Source: Sympetrum striolatum (lineage: Eukaryota > Arthropoda > Insecta > Odonata > Libellulidae). From it: DNA of 64,000 nucleotides. Of the stretch, positions 1 through 12,467 are shown piece by piece (within the stretch, counting starts at the first letter, position 1; the number at the start of each line of letters is the position of its first letter). The notes below the pieces were generated by a model. That model was not told the origin of the DNA. It worked only from the letters and a program-made list of their open reading frames with translations, and ran no database searches. The position numbers were made by a program, and so were the translations under genes. The stretch covers positions 86,740,615 through 86,804,614 of the forward strand of contig OX388346.1 of assembly GCA_947579665.1 (NCBI GenBank). The letters are read 5' to 3'.

Positions 1-1206
1 ATAAGTTTATATCAATATTTGAGCACATAAAGACCAAAAAACTTATATATTTCCGATTATTTTCGGGATTTTACATTTATTGATTTAACTGGCGCAAAAG
101 TGAATATGGTATCTATCTAAATAGTCAATATTTGTATAGTTTACTTCGATTTTCTATTAAAATATGGTAAAAAAATAAAATGTTTTCAATTATTTTCTAC
201 CTATATACCCAAAAAACGTCGACAATCCGTGAATTAAGGGAAAATTCCGTTTTTTGGCAATATTTTGCTTAAATATATAAATAAACTATTCAAATTTGCA
301 CTAATTTTTAAGCTGTTGACAATATTTCACCGAAATAGAAAAATATTTTCACTTTCGTGGAACAGTGAGTTCAAAACCGCGAAAACTTTTGTAGGAATTT
401 CAGTTTGTTTTCCTTTGATTAGTTAAATTATCGATAGATAATTATCAAATTAGGGAGCATATTAGATCTTTCATCGGAATCCCTCATCATTTTGATAAAG
501 TTGTCTATTTAATCGAGCAGTAGATTCAAGAATTAAAACTTGAAAGATTTATTTATTTATATGTTTTCCTTAAGCATCAAAATCAAACTGCCATTTTAGT
601 ACACATTAGGAATATTTTCGCCTTATCGATCCGAATTAAGAGAAGATATACTGTTTCGCGGGGAACGTAACCCAAAATACATCGAAAACAAGAAAATGAC
701 CACATAAATTTCAATATTTAACCATGTTTTTATTAAAAATCGATAGAAACTATGCAAATTTAGTCTATATAGATAATATACATTTTCACCTTTAATGCCT
801 AGCAGTAAAACCAAAAAACGTCTAAAATCCGAAAACAATCGAAAATAATTCGTTTTTTGTGGCCATACTTGCTTAAAAACCGAGAAAACATATTCAAATT
901 AAGACTGGTTTAAATTCTTTTTTCCGAATGTTTTTTGAGATTTCAACTACGCAAGAGTAAACATCTGTTCCTAATTCGGATGAACAACATAAGCTTTAAA
1001 ATTAGTCAAAACTTGTGTATTTAATCTCATTTTTTAGCAAGTTACGGCCAAAGAAACTGTATAGGGTACATAAAAAATCTACATAGTCAAAAATATTTTA
1101 TCTCGATTTCTATTAAAAACGTGGTATAAAAGTAAAATATTTTTAATAATTTTCTGGTTTTCGATATTTTTTGGGTTACCTTCCCCGCGAAACTGTATAT
1201 CTTCTC
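1..1206. repeat. Decayed AT-rich repeat block with direct and inverted copies
   Basis: About 200-305 and 807-905 are diverged direct copies, sharing CCAAAAAACGTC and TTCGTTTTTTG...TTGCTTAAA. About 110-230 and 1080-1170 are another direct pair, sharing TTCTATTAAAA...TGGTA. About 645-700 and 1155-1205 form an inverted pair, one reading AGATATACTGTTTCGCGGGG and the other its near reverse complement. No coding sequence is recognised; the small open frames look accidental. It may be old satellite or a foldback relic. Confidence 0.55.
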
Positions 1207-1998
1207 CCAACTAAGATTATTTCCAAGGAAAGAATTCTTTAATTTAAACCACATATTCTAGTAAAATATAGACTCAATCAACTCAATATTACGAGACCCC
1301 GCTGAGGATAAACGAAGATAAACCCACAGAATTTCCACTTTCTAAATATACAAGACATCTAACTTCCCTCATCGGTAAAGTGGTAATCTCTACCCTTTCT
1401 GACTGTAATTATGTACCTACAATTGCTCGTTACCTTCCTCCAGAAAATATCTCGTTATCCATGTAATATATCGTCCTCATTAATCATCAGCTTTATGAGC
1501 CTCGAGTATTTTTACGGGAAAACACATCGGAATCAACAATCGGATCAGTCGTCAGGGGGATGATACAACCTCCAATTTGAAACTGAGATCGAACCAAGGA
1601 CTATCAGCGAGAAAGTATAAATCGTATAAAAAATATTTATGATCTCTATCTACATTTTCAAGTTCCCGTCATATCGGGAAATTATTTAAAAAATCGTCAC
1701 AAATTAATTTTAAATGGGAGTGTATTTGCCCTGACCTAGCGTCGACCCAAGGATATCGACCTATCGTCGAACGAAATCTTCGAAGATTTCTTTGCGGTTT
1801 TCGTTGGATATGCAAGGCACTGCATAGCTATCTCACGAATTTCAACTCTCTACTTTTCCGGGAAGTGCCTCGAAAAAATTTTAGAATATCCCGCAATGTA
1901 TCTTTATGTTGAAAATCGTGTTTGTGGGCACGCTACGATAAAGAAGTGATAGTTACTAATGTAATACAAATAAAATGAGTCAGGGTACGGGATGGGAT
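1207..1998. other. No gene recognised; holds one short dispersed-repeat remnant
   Basis: AT-rich sequence without a convincing open frame. Positions about 1528-1600 resemble the dispersed repeat seen better preserved at 18951-19122. Shared words are TCAACAATC, GTC(G/A)(T/C)CAGGGG-ATGATA and TCGAACCAAGGA, in the same order. Confidence 0.4.
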
Positions 1999-2300
1999 GT
2001 TTTTAGAAGAATGAATATTAATAGAAAGCATGAATTTAATAAATACAATCAGAGAAATTACGTTCTCAGATGATGCAAACTATATAATGCGACCCCTGTT
2101 ATATATTCTGATACTGCCAGAAGGATTAGGGAAATAGATGCTAGAACGAATCGTTTCAAAAATTAATACTTTTACGCGTACGATACGCAAAAGCAATCGA
2201 TTAGGAAATTAGAGCCAAGGTGCTTGCACCACATTCAACAATCCGAAAGGCAGCTGGAAAGGTCCTTAAAAAGTCATAGATATAGACATAGTTTATAACA
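1999..2300 (+). pseudogene. Relic of a CR1-type LINE 3' end
   Basis: Conceptual translation shows the C-terminal tail of a CR1-type reverse transcriptase ORF: FRRMN, then KYNQRNYVLR, then VIYSDTARRIREIDARTNRF. Stops and frame changes follow, and it ends in a degenerate TAGATATAGACATAG-type tail. The same family appears as a fresher insertion at 58281-58445, where the ORF end reads DARTNRFRDSFFPRTIRD. Only the last part of the element is present, as expected for a 5'-truncated LINE. It cannot be functional. Confidence 0.6.
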
Positions 2301-5224
2301 GTAGATGAATTTAAAAGACAAAAACATTATATTTGTTGTCATGAATGTACGATTAGAAAACACAATTTATGACATTGTAACTGTAAAAGTAATTACCGTT
2401 ATTTTTTAGGTGCGGTTGTTGCAACCGATGCATATAAAAATGTTATCAGACGTTGAACAAGCTGTTAGGAAAACATTAAAATCTTTGGTATTGATACGGC
2501 AAATAGTTTTCACATCAGAGCGCCCGCAATCACACATACGACGTTCCGAAAACGGCAAAAATTGCGTCCGATTAACTTAAAATCTCAGAAACTGAATTCG
2601 ATGAAATAAAGTTGCTAGCAAGTAAAATGCAGATCTTTTAAACTAACACCTCTGTCTCCGTAAGTGTTGGTTTCTCATTTTCGCAAATTTTTAACTTCTC
2701 GGCTCGGGAGGCATTCGTAAATATAATCCGATTCTGAAAAAAAGTTGCATGTCGTATTTTCATATCATTACAGAACATTCACGCAGAGCGCAAATTGGAT
2801 TTAAAAAATACTGTTTTACGGCCCACCTTAGAAGTGTACAAGAGAAAATTAAATGTAAAAGAAAATTCCAAATATGATTGAGTAGAGAAATTTACCAATC
2901 TCAGTAAAAACATTGAAACATTAGTTTCGTCATCACACCGCTGATGACCTAAGTATGTGTCATCCTTCAATGGACATGGCCACGTAACGATGAATCAGTC
3001 AATTCACATCGATATTATATCAGGCAGAGTTACCTGCCAAATTATTGAAATGAATATAAATTCATTTTTTCTTACCTACAATTAGCTTTCCTTTCTTTCC
3101 AGACCGTGTATCTCACTTCACTCCGAAGTTTCCGAGAGCACATTTGAGGCTGTGAGCACACCCATGGGGAGGAGTAAAGAGGGGCATGAAATTAGGGTCA
3201 TTATAGGGACGCAAGTCTCATAATGATTTCCTTAAAGTTATTAATGAATCGCGCCTAAATTCACATTGCTGTGATATTTCTTAAGAGATCCTTATCGACA
3301 GAAATTCCCAAAAGTGGCTCCAAGATACAATGCGATTAAGAGCCATCTAGCGTTAGTTTTCTAATACCTATTCTAGTTTAAGTTCTTCCGCCAAACTACG
3401 TCACCATAGACGTCACAATGCGGGAATGTGAAATTAAAAAGCGTTTGTGCTAAGCGACTACAGATGGCTGTTTCTGTCCCACCTCATCTTTACGCTGCTA
3501 TGGATCCGTTAGGAATTTCGAAGATGATGTCACAGCAATACGTTTGTTTGACGCCATTTGTAAATATTTCTGACATACTCCAGTCAAAGTTTTGTTCACC
3601 CCGTATTAATGCCGTTCCCTCACTCTCAGTATCACTTTCGCTGATCTGTGTTTTCACTGCCTCTCTCCCGATCCCGCAAACTTCAGAGTTATGTTTCGTG
3701 TTGCGATAATCGCTATAATTAGCTTAAAAATCGTGCATAACCAAATATGTAAAGACTCATTTTGATGCTTTTGATAAGATCCAATCGATTAACGAATAAA
3801 TTTTAACATTCAGGTGGCTAATAAAATATATTTCCATTTTGCTCTTATGTAGTACTATATCTAAGTGAAACTTCAAGTCAACATTTTTTTAATTCAATTA
3901 AAAATATATTGGGGTAGCCCATATTTAGACCTCATTTTTAAAATGTGACTTTTAGCATTTTTTTTAATGAAAGCATTCTTTTAAGAAACTTTTTGTTTAT
4001 TTTGAAATTTTCCCCTCTGACAATCAACTTCTGCTAGTATTAAAATAAAAAAACAAGTAGACGATGGCAAATAAATGTAACTTTTAAAAGATATGGTGTA
4101 AATGCCTTCATATGATCTTAGTAAATGATCAACAGTGATTATAATACACCTATGTTATTTCAAATAATGGAAGGTAGGTAAAAATATTTTAATTAACGAT
4201 AAAAAATTCTCTTTGTAACGTTAATCGAAGATATGGCTTTTTATTTAAAAAGCATGAGCTCAGTACACAAAAGGGAATTTTGAGAAACGTTTAAGGGGCT
4301 AATTTTAGCTATAAATTTTCCAAGAGCTGTTTTATCCAATCTCTGATAAATAAGTGGATGTTCCAATGGAACCAATCTAGTGAAATCAACACAACAACAA
4401 GCGTGTATGTTTGACTATTAAAACAAACATTAAGTCTGAGATTTATGGCGATTATTGAGAGTGAAATGTTTTAGTTGACCAATTGAGAGTGCGGCCAAAA
4501 ATATTAAAATGAGAAATTTGGAAAAATATCAAATCCATGAAATAATAAAATTGTGGGAATAATACTTAAGCCTTTTTGATAAAATGTAAATCGTGAACAC
4601 CCACGTCAATTGTAATGTGCTCAATGAGAAGGAAGTTCTTCAATTTGATGAGAATAGGAATATTTGCGTACTCACCGTTGATGTGCCATTTAGAAGTTAA
4701 GACTGCCTCAATATCCTGCAAGAAATAAAAACGGAATAAATATATATTTATTTAACGAACCCAAATAACAATTTCCAAGTGCAATTTTCAAAACATTAGA
4801 TTATATAGAACACCAATGGATCGCGGGATGCTCTCGAGATTCGAGACGTTCTCGAGCTATAGAAAGGATTAGATTGTGTCTAATTTTCCCCATTGGGCAG
4901 GAACAGAGATTGAACAGTCTTTGGGATGCAATAGAAATGGCGGGAGAGAAACTTTTTAACTGGACCGCCGAATTCAAATTCACGTTCCAAATCACTCACG
5001 TACTTGGAAATCACCTGGAAAACGAAAAGATATCCTCCATTGAAAAATCTGGTCCGAGCACATGGATGAAGACAGCATTGGAGACGAACTAAGACGACCT
5101 TCCTTCAAAATGGTAATCCACTGAGGGAAGTAAGCGTGGCCCTTAAAAGAGCCCTTCATGGAACAAGTAAAGAGCCAAAAGGAGAAGAAGAAAAACCCAC
5201 GGCTACGGCCTGCATTCCCTATGC
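2301..5224. other. Intergenic or intronic AT-rich sequence; no gene recognised
   Basis: Open frames at 3428-3709 (+), 4874-5092 (+) and 4801-4995 (-) show no recognisable domain, and the last two overlap on opposite strands. I see no repeats, RNA genes or splice-supported coding exons that I can defend. 4810-5100 is slightly less AT-rich and could hold an unrecognised exon. Confidence 0.4.
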
Positions 5225-5587
5225 TGTATCTAGAACAATATACAATTAAACTGGGGACTTAACTTTCGAAGGTAAAAGACCGTGTTTGCGACACGAGGCC
5301 GTTTGCATGCAATAAAGAAAACAAATCAGACAAAAAAATGTATTGCAGACCGTACGTGTACACAATAAAAATGTTTGAAATAGACAAATAAAATAGTTGA
5401 GAGCTGGCTATGTTGGGGTTCGGCGGAGAACAGCCCGCGAAGAGTCCCCGAATCATTCTGCCGGTCCTCTGCCCCTCCGTCCCTCTGCTCCTCTCACCGT
5501 CTTCTGCCATGATGCATGATGGGTAAGGGAGTAGGAATAAGGAGGGAGATTTAAAATTTCTAAACAGGGCACGTCGGCCGGAACACA
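5225..5587 (-). repeat. Putative 3' LTR of the BEL/Pao element
   Basis: In minus orientation the segment begins TGTGTTCCGG directly after a G-rich polypurine tract and ends in CTAGATACA, giving the TG...CA ends of an LTR. Length is about 363 bp. Without a 5' LTR for comparison the exact boundaries are inferred. The minus-strand open frame at 5259-5669 lies mostly in the LTR and is not considered a gene. Confidence 0.55.
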
Positions 5588-5815
5588 CCGCCCCCCGTGA
5601 ATTTCCCACTAAATTAACACTTTTCAAAAAAAATAATAATAATAAAATAAAAGGAAGGAAAATCTTCACTCTCAGAGGCCCGTCAGAGAGACTTAAAAAG
5701 GTATTAGGTTAGGCCATGGAAAGGACAATGGATATGGAAAGGGAAGATAATAATGAGACATACAAAGAGATTGTTCTATTCCGGATCAATCAACTGAAAA
5801 GAGAAAAAATAAATG

Positions 5816-6975
5816 TTACTTAATTAACTTATTTGGTAATGGGACCAGTTTCACGACTGGTCTCCTCAATGTTCCTGATGAGGTCTTAATTCCTGCAATC
5901 CTAACAACACCTTCAGAATCAGGAAAAATATCAGCAATTCGCCCCATCTTCCAAAGAGAAGGAGGAAGATTAGAATCTCGCACAAGAACTAATTCTCCGA
6001 TTTCCGGGTTTTTAGTTTCTTTTGTCCATTTGGACCGCTGTTGCAACGTATGCAAATACTCCTGCGACCATCGCCTCCAAAAGTTTTGGTACGTTTGCTC
6101 TAGGAGTCTCCATCGAGTAGGCAGATTGATCGCCTGCTCCGAAGTATTCCCCGGCAATCCTATCAAAGGTCGACCGACCAGGAAATGACCAGGGGTCAAA
6201 CAATCGATTTCTTCAGGATCTGAAGACTTAGCTGTCAGAGGTCGAGAATTCAGCACAGCTTCAACTTTACAAAAGAGTCTGACAAACTCTTCAAATTTTA
6301 AAGTTTGGCCGTTGAGACATCTACGCAGATGATATTTTACGGATTTGATCCCTGCCTCCCATATGCCCCCAAAATGCGGTGCGGCTGGGGGATTAAATTT
6401 CCAAGTTATTCCTGACTCCGGATAAATCAGAGTTAATGCTTCCCTATGGGCGAAGGATCTTATTAATCGGTAGAGGTCTGTTAAAAGGCGATCTGCCCCG
6501 ACAAAATTGGTACCACAATCGGAATAAGTTGTACACGGGATTCCCCGCCGTGCGATGAAGCATTGGAGCGCTGCAATGAATGCCGCGGTGGAGAGCGATG
6601 TAACTAATTCTAAATGGATTGCTTTTGTTACAAGACAGACAAACAAACATAAATACGCTTTTCCAATGGCAGAGTTTTTCCTATCGCTTAATTTATAGGA
6701 AAAGGGCCCTCCATAATCCACACCGACGCAGGAAAAGGGTCTCTGCGGCAATACTCTAGGGGAAGGCAAATCTGCCATAATTGGTTGCAACGTCCCACCT
6801 CGATACCGCGAGCATACTACTCATTTCAGGATTTCCGACCAAACTACTGATCTGACAGATAAAATCCAATATTGTCTACACACCAATGCCTCCACAGCGC
6901 GAGGACCACCGTGAAGTGATGTCAAGTGATGGTGTTTCACAATCAAACGAGAGAGATGACTATCTTTGGCTATTG
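5816..6975 (-). pseudogene. BEL/Pao pol: integrase core and C-terminal domain
   Basis: An uninterrupted 324-codon frame (5816-6790) carries a retroviral-type integrase core. In that frame D25 (VGVDYGGPF), D91 (TYSDCGTNF) and E145 (GGIWEAGIK) give the D-D-E triad. LTPGHFLVGRPL and the tail GELVLVRDSNLPP...WKMGRI are typical of BEL/Pao integrase C-termini. The zinc-binding linker upstream (SLHGGPRAVEAL, CRQYWIL) lies in the same frame beyond a TGA, where a cysteine of the zinc motif would be expected. In a living element it would insert the cDNA into the genome. Here it is a fragment without reverse transcriptase, so inactive. Confidence 0.88.
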
Positions 6976-6976
6976 A

Positions 6977-7605
6977 AAAATAGGATGCTTAGCAGAAGAG
7001 GATAAATTTGAATGGGAGAGTCTACCGCCCACCCTAAGAATTCCTGTAGGGTCCAAATATGGACGAAGTCGTGATAAACTAGGAGGAAATTTGTGTTTAC
7101 CCCTTTGGATTGACTCCATTACATTCTGAAAATGATGCTGTTGATCAAATTTTACAAGTTGAATCACAGATTGAGACCATTCAGGACCAGAGATAACAAG
7201 ATCACATGGGCGTGATTCCCTTTTAACTGATGCTATGAATCTCAACACGTATGCAAAAGATCTTACTAATTTGACGTAAGATGAGAACCTAGTCATCCAG
7301 ATTAAAGGGTCTTCCAGCCTCAGTGTGGTTCCGACAGTGAACGTAGCCGGCCTTAGCTCCGGCAAGGAAGAAATCTGCGTACTTGGAATATTTCTGGAAG
7401 GCCAATGAGATTCTGAATTCCTGAGAAACGAAGGCCCCTTCCAATATAATTGATTTGATTTATAATTGATTGATAATTGTTCTGCTAAGATTCCACGGGA
7501 CGCACAATCAGCAGGGTTAATCTCAGAATATATATGGCCCCGAGAATTAATCGGTATAAATTTTAGAATTTCCATCACCCTATTAGCCACAAAAATTTTC
7601 AAGTA
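6977..7605 (-). pseudogene. BEL/Pao pol: RNase H-to-integrase connecting region
   Basis: Minus-strand frame containing KIFVANRV, the BEL/Pao signature NPADCASRG, and LYWKGPSFL. It continues to LDPTGILRVGGRLSHS, a BEL/Pao pol motif just before the integrase zinc domain. A one-base frameshift at about 6976 separates it from the integrase frame, after AKHPI. Homology stops near 7605, where Penelope-like sequence of the duplicated block starts. The few residues beyond, toward 7638, belong to that block and not to pol. Confidence 0.85.
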
Positions 7606-7627
7606 CATGATAAGTAAATGTTCAATG

Positions 7628-8044
7628 ATGGAGCTCAAAACACCTGGAGTATACCCTGCGAGTGTGGAGCAGCATCTATTGGAGAGACTGGCAGGACAAT
7701 TGAAACACGGATCAAAAACATATCCGACTCAAGCAACCCGAGAAATCTGCCATCGCGGAGCACTGCTTGGACACGAGATGAAACTTGAAGACACAAAAGT
7801 CTTACGTAAGGCACCACGATTCTGGGACCGAATCATCAAAGAGTCCATTGAAATACAACTAGAAAAGAACAACATAAGTAGAGATGGCGGCTACAACCTC
7901 AACAAGACATGGCAACCGATCCTTCGGAAAATCTCCGAGAATCCACGGCCAATCAGAACCCCGCTTCCCCATATAAGCCCGGCCATTTCCTTCATCACAC
8001 CTTCATTCGATTCAATAGGCACCCAAATTCAGTCAGGAAACTAA
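7628..8044 (+). pseudogene. Penelope-like element GIY-YIG endonuclease fragment (copy A)
   Basis: The plus-strand frame ends with GHEMKLEDTKVL, WDRIIKESIEI, SRDGGYNLNKTW, which matches the C-terminal half of GIY-YIG endonuclease domains of Penelope-like retroelements. The N-terminal half appears in a shifted frame: after GVY at 7646-7654 the next frame reads CECGAASIGETGRTIETRIK, equivalent to GVY...C.CG..YIGETGR. At least two frameshifts, near 7655 and 7745, therefore break the domain, and the reverse transcriptase is missing. The domain would nick target DNA in a living element. A GIY-YIG domain of another retroelement class is possible. Confidence 0.7.
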
Positions 8045-8840
8045 GCAATCAACATCCACTCAGATTACGGCCGCGTAATATTTATATATATACGTCGCAA
8101 TTGGACAACAGTCCGACGGCCTTACGCTCAAATACATAAATACACAATATATAGCACGCAATATATACAGAACACACTTTTACGTCAATCCCATATCATA
8201 AATAAAACATCGTCAAGAGCGTTTTTCACTGAAAATCTTCCTCATCTTCGCCTTAAAGTAGTGAGCAGTAGAAGGGAATGGTTAAATAATATCTACAGGT
8301 AGGGCATTCCATTGCTCAAAAGAGCGATTACAAAACGAATATTTGCCTACGTTTGTCCTCTGTTCGATCTTAAACCTACGATCCTTTCTGCCGTAGTAGG
8401 ATGGCTTTTTTAGCCTGCCACTAATACCAGCCCATGCTGACTTTCCACTATATGCTTTATACAAGCTTCCTAATCTACTAATAATTCTTCTCCCTTCAAG
8501 GGAGTCCCACCCCAATTCTTCTATCATTTTAGAAACGATTGAAGTCCTTTCAAAGTTCCTAAGGACATAACGCGCTGCCGTTCTCTGCATCATTTCAATT
8601 TCTTTAATGAGTCCCGAAAGATGCGGATCCCATTCTGTAGCACCGTACTCTAAAATGGGCATAACTAAAGATTTATATGCTATTTCTTTGGAATTCTAGC
8701 TAATTCTCCTAAAAATCTCATAAGAAAATGCAACGCTCTATATGCTTTGTTCACTGGGCTACTGATGTGCCGCCCCCATTGCAAATATTTTGTGAAAATT
8801 ACCCCTAAATATTTGCAGTCGTTGCTTTCCTAAGTCATTA
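8045..8840 (-). pseudogene. CR1/L2-like LINE, 3' end of RT ORF and 3' UTR (copy A)
   Basis: In minus orientation the frame starts near SNDCKYLGVIF, passes KAYRALHFLMRF and shifts frame near 8695. It continues as MPILEYGATEWDPH, MMQRTAARYVLR, LGWDSLEGRRI, FCNRSFEQWNALPVDII. This is the post-palm C-terminal part of a CR1/L2-type RT ORF. A premature TAA at about 8282 ends it in copy A. In copy B the same codon is GAA and the frame runs on to KMRKIFSEKRS, and the equivalent stop here is at 8213-8215. The AT-rich stretch below 8213 looks like the 3' UTR. 5'-truncated, so not functional. Confidence 0.75.
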
Positions 8841-8879
8841 ATAATATCATTCGATCCCAACGATTTATCAACTCTTTTC

Positions 8880-10205
8880 ACCTCTGACACTCCATCGATT
8901 TTTGTAGGGGATTGGAATGCTAAGCATAGCGATTGGGGAGCGCTTAAAAGCAATAAAAACGGCTTTGCACTTCATCAATTTTCACCTAAAGGAATCATTA
9001 AAATTCATTCCCCTAACGATCCCACCCGCATCGCCCCCCAATCAATGGACATTTTAGATTTCGCAGCAACAAAAAACCTTAATCTCATCCCGCAGTTCAA
9101 GCAGTAAATACTCTCTCATCAGATAATTTTCCCATCAATCTCCCTCTCTCTGCTTCATCATACTTCTTCTCACCATGCAAAACTAGTACAAACTGGGAGC
9201 AATTCACCAACTTCATCATCGACAACGTTCATTTCATTCCGCCCATCGAAGCCCCGTCAATCGCGTCAATAGATAACCACATCTCCCTCCTCACAGACTT
9301 TAAATAGCGCCACGGCCAGTTTTTCAAGCCCCGTAACTGACGCAAATCACTACAGAATTCCAATACCACTCGGTAGAAAAATCACACTACGCAACGGCTG
9401 TTTCAGAAAATGGAGAATTTACCACAATCCCGTTGATTATTCAAATTATAAGGCCTTAAAAAGGGAGGATAATTCAGAATTTAAAAAATGGAAATATCAG
9501 CATTGGGTTCTTCGGCTCTCCGAATTGAGTTTTAAAGACAATTCCATCTGGAAACTAGCGAAAACACTTAAAAATCCTTCAAAATTTCCGCCACCACTTA
9601 AAAAAAGACGATAAAATTCGATCCCCAAACAAAAGCCGATATTCTGGTCACTGCCCACGCAGCAAATACGGAAAATAACCTCATCTCACCTCACGAAAAA
9701 ATAGTCCAAACTGCTCTAATTAACCTTGCATTCACGCCTAACTCGTTTGTCCCATACATTGACTCATCTGAAATCAAAAACATCGTAAAAAATTCAAAAA
9801 TGCACTCCGGGCTTAGACGCAATCACCAATCGCATGCTAAAGCATTTCATTCTTTCACCTTTCGCGCTCGATTTGTTAACAAACTTGTTCAATAGCTGCA
9901 TCTCCGTCCCATATTCCCCTTCAACTTGGAAGAAAAGCTAAGTCATTTTCATTCCTAACCCCTATAAGAATCATACGGACCCAAACAATCACAGACCAAT
10001 TTCGCTCCTCTCATATCTCGGTAAAATTTTCGAAAAACTCATCAATATTAGATTATTTTTATTTCTTCAGGCCTCAAAAATTTTAATTCGTCAAAAAATG
10101 GGGTTTAGGAAAAATTATAGTAGCGTCCATCAAATTTTACGTCTTCAACGCTTCATTGCAAACAACTATATTAAAAATGCCACCTGTTCTCCTTCAAACT
10201 CTGTA
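8880..10205 (+). pseudogene. Jockey-like LINE, endonuclease and RT remnants (copy A)
   Basis: Translation near 8900 gives FVGDWNAKHSDWGALK, the GD(F/W)NAKH..WG core of an apurinic-type endonuclease domain. Farther on are IASIDNHISLL, then RT block motifs: GLDAITNRMLKHF, NHRPISLLSYLGKIFEKLI and MGFRKNYSSVHQILRLQRF. Stops and frameshifts are frequent. The element ends at about 10205, before the RT palm motif with the catalytic aspartates. It is a relic 5'- and 3'-truncated on either side. The copy-B counterpart is slightly better preserved in one place (LLTDFTARNS around 53830). Confidence 0.8.
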
Positions 10206-12467
10206 TCTGAAGGTTAACTAAGGTTTAACGTTTACTCTGGTCTGCGTCTGAGTTGATTAACAGAAAGTTTCGGTTTTCCTCTTTTAGCTAGCCGAGGAAC
10301 AAAGTTAAGTTGCGCGTGTTGCAAGTGGAACACAATCATTTACCATTTTAGGATATAACTAGCCCATTGATTCTCAACAATGCGAAATATTAAAAACAAT
10401 ATTTTTAATTGTACGAAACTATCCATCAGATAGCAGCCTTGGTTTGGATAAATTAATTGTTAAATATAAACTTATCTTAATCTTAGATACCGTATACAGA
10501 GATGAGAGTTATAAAGGAGGACACCGCCAAACAGCTGGTCGAATGGCAAAGAAACGCAAAGGACTCAAACGATGTAATTGGCGTCCGAAGATAATTAAAT
10601 TCAATTATCTTTGTACAAATGGATACTTCCCCGGATATATTTACATCAAAATGGGATACGATGATACAGCCAAAATCGTAATTGGCTCAACGATTTCTTT
10701 TTCAAGTAGAGCCCTAACGTGAGACCCTGGAATAAAGAATCCCCATCTTAGTTATAAGAACACTGGCTTAACCCTGCCTTAACGCTTCGCTGCGGTTCAA
10801 TCGATTATGAAACGAGCGGGAAAGCAAATAAAGGTGATCCAGCGAACATAGATAATTAAATTCAATTCCCTTCCTTGCGTTGTTTTGTTGTTGAATGATT
10901 GGAAGGAAAGAAAAAAGATGTTTTTCATGGAAAATATGGGCTGCCGCACTAAGACTTAAGATTCTTATTATAAGTTAAGGATCTGAAGCTCGATATCATT
11001 CAGATATTGCAACTGCTTACGTCTTACATCTAATAATTTAAGGCGATGTTGTGACGATTGAGTTGCTCTTCTCGATTCAACACGCAAAACGCGTACCATG
11101 GCCGACCATCTATCTATCCATCTAAGACGACGATCAAGTGGAAAATAACGGAAGAAATGAGTCGAACTGAATGCAACAAACAAATACTCAGTAAATCACA
11201 CTTTGTTTTTCGAAAACAGATCATTAAGTGGTTTCCTAAACAAATTTATTGAACTGATTAAAACATTCAAATTAACTCACATTTCGATTTTCGATAAATG
11301 ATCATTTAAATGACTTACAATGATTTTTATGCACATCAATGTGAACGGAATCAACGATATTACTCTTCTTCTTCAACTCGTAAAACGAGAACTACTGCCC
11401 GCGAAAAAACAGACGACGATCAACTGGAAAATAACGAAAGAAATGAATCGAATTGAGTGTATCAATTAAACACAAAGCAACTTACCTTTTCATTTTCGGA
11501 AACAAAATTTAAATCACTTCCAATGATTGAATACGATTGTCCGGTTGTTTACACCTTCATAATTTTAGAAAAATTTGGTCTATTTCGCGTAAAATGTCGA
11601 TGACTCAATTCGAAAACTATAAAAAAGACGAAAATAAGATTTTTTGTTTATTTCCGTTCTTTTGGTGCTTGTCTCAATTTCGTGTGACCATTTTTTAAAT
11701 TTAATTCTGCAAAATAAATCAAGCCTGCAGCTGCGCATCTAAATATTTATTTAGAAAAAAAAACGGAGGAGTTTGAGATTTGGCATATTTAAATTTTATA
11801 TGGAGAATGAGTGCAGAAAGCTAAAATCTTTGTCCAAATATCCTTGGTTCGACTCTGGGCCAGTACAATCGTCTCTCATAATAATGCAAAGTAAAATTTG
11901 ATCGATTGCACACATTTTTTTCTTTTGCAGAATTAAATCAGAAATAATGGTCGTACGAAATCGATACAAGTACCAAAAGAAAATGAATTAAATAAAGATT
12001 CTTATTTCGGTCGTAGAATTTCGTATTCGAGTCTAAATTACGAGAACTCTGGCAAAATGTACGAAAACTTTGGGAAATGTCTTTGTTACAAACAAAGCAG
12101 TCCCCCTGGCGACCAAGGTGAATCCGAGCTTATGCGTTTTCTCATTAGAAGGGGATTTTATCTCCAAACCAAATTAACGGTAGGGACTCGTGTCAGAAAT
12201 TATGAAAAGAGGACAATTTACTTATATGGCAACAAATGCAAACACTGATTCATAAGTAGCATGGGAAAAATTACGGCCATTTTAGAGTTCCTTCGAAAAG
12301 AATTTTAAGGAACTTCCCGGTATATAATTAATTCAAATACACGGAGGTCCCAAAAAATGTACTCTTCTGTATTGATAATCATAGAAATGCCGCCAAATTT
12401 GCATGAGTTCAACGCCAGGCGGGTGCAAAACTTCCATTTTAAAAACATTGCGGCGATTTTCAATTAA
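10206..12467. other. Unassigned duplicated sequence with an indel and internal repeats (copy A)
   Basis: No gene recognised; the open frame at 10444-10722 (MDKLIVKYKL...) has no domain I know and is truncated differently in copy B. About 10640-11270 is missing from copy B. Two diverged copies of an ACGACGATCAA-TGGAAAATAACG unit occur near 11127 and 11412; copy B keeps only the second. About 11840-12210 is related to the inverted short repeat at 18951-19122, but about 215 bp (11882-12100) has no counterpart there. Confidence 0.55.

Larger units (their letters stand above)
5225..7605 (-). mobile_element. Truncated BEL/Pao LTR retrotransposon (3' half of pol plus 3' LTR)
   Basis: On the minus strand this runs from the RNase H/integrase part of pol, through integrase and the BEL-type C-terminal region, to a polypurine stretch (CACGGGGGGCGG) and a TGTGTT...ATACA LTR. 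Gag, protease and reverse transcriptase are absent. The upstream end is cut at about 7605, exactly where the segmentally duplicated block begins, so the duplication breakpoint lies inside this element. No envelope gene is seen. Pol is broken by a frameshift near 6976 and a stop in the linker. Confidence 0.85.

Noticed and set aside
5259..5669. 136-codon minus-strand frame
   Set aside because: It lies mostly in the BEL LTR and upstream polypurine region; no homology, so chance openness.
7466..7640. Plus-strand extension of the GIY-YIG frame upstream of 7628
   Set aside because: This part is antisense to BEL pol; the duplicated block begins at about 7605.
10444..10722. 92-codon plus-strand frame
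   Set aside because: No recognisable domain, and the 3' part differs in copy B because of the indel.
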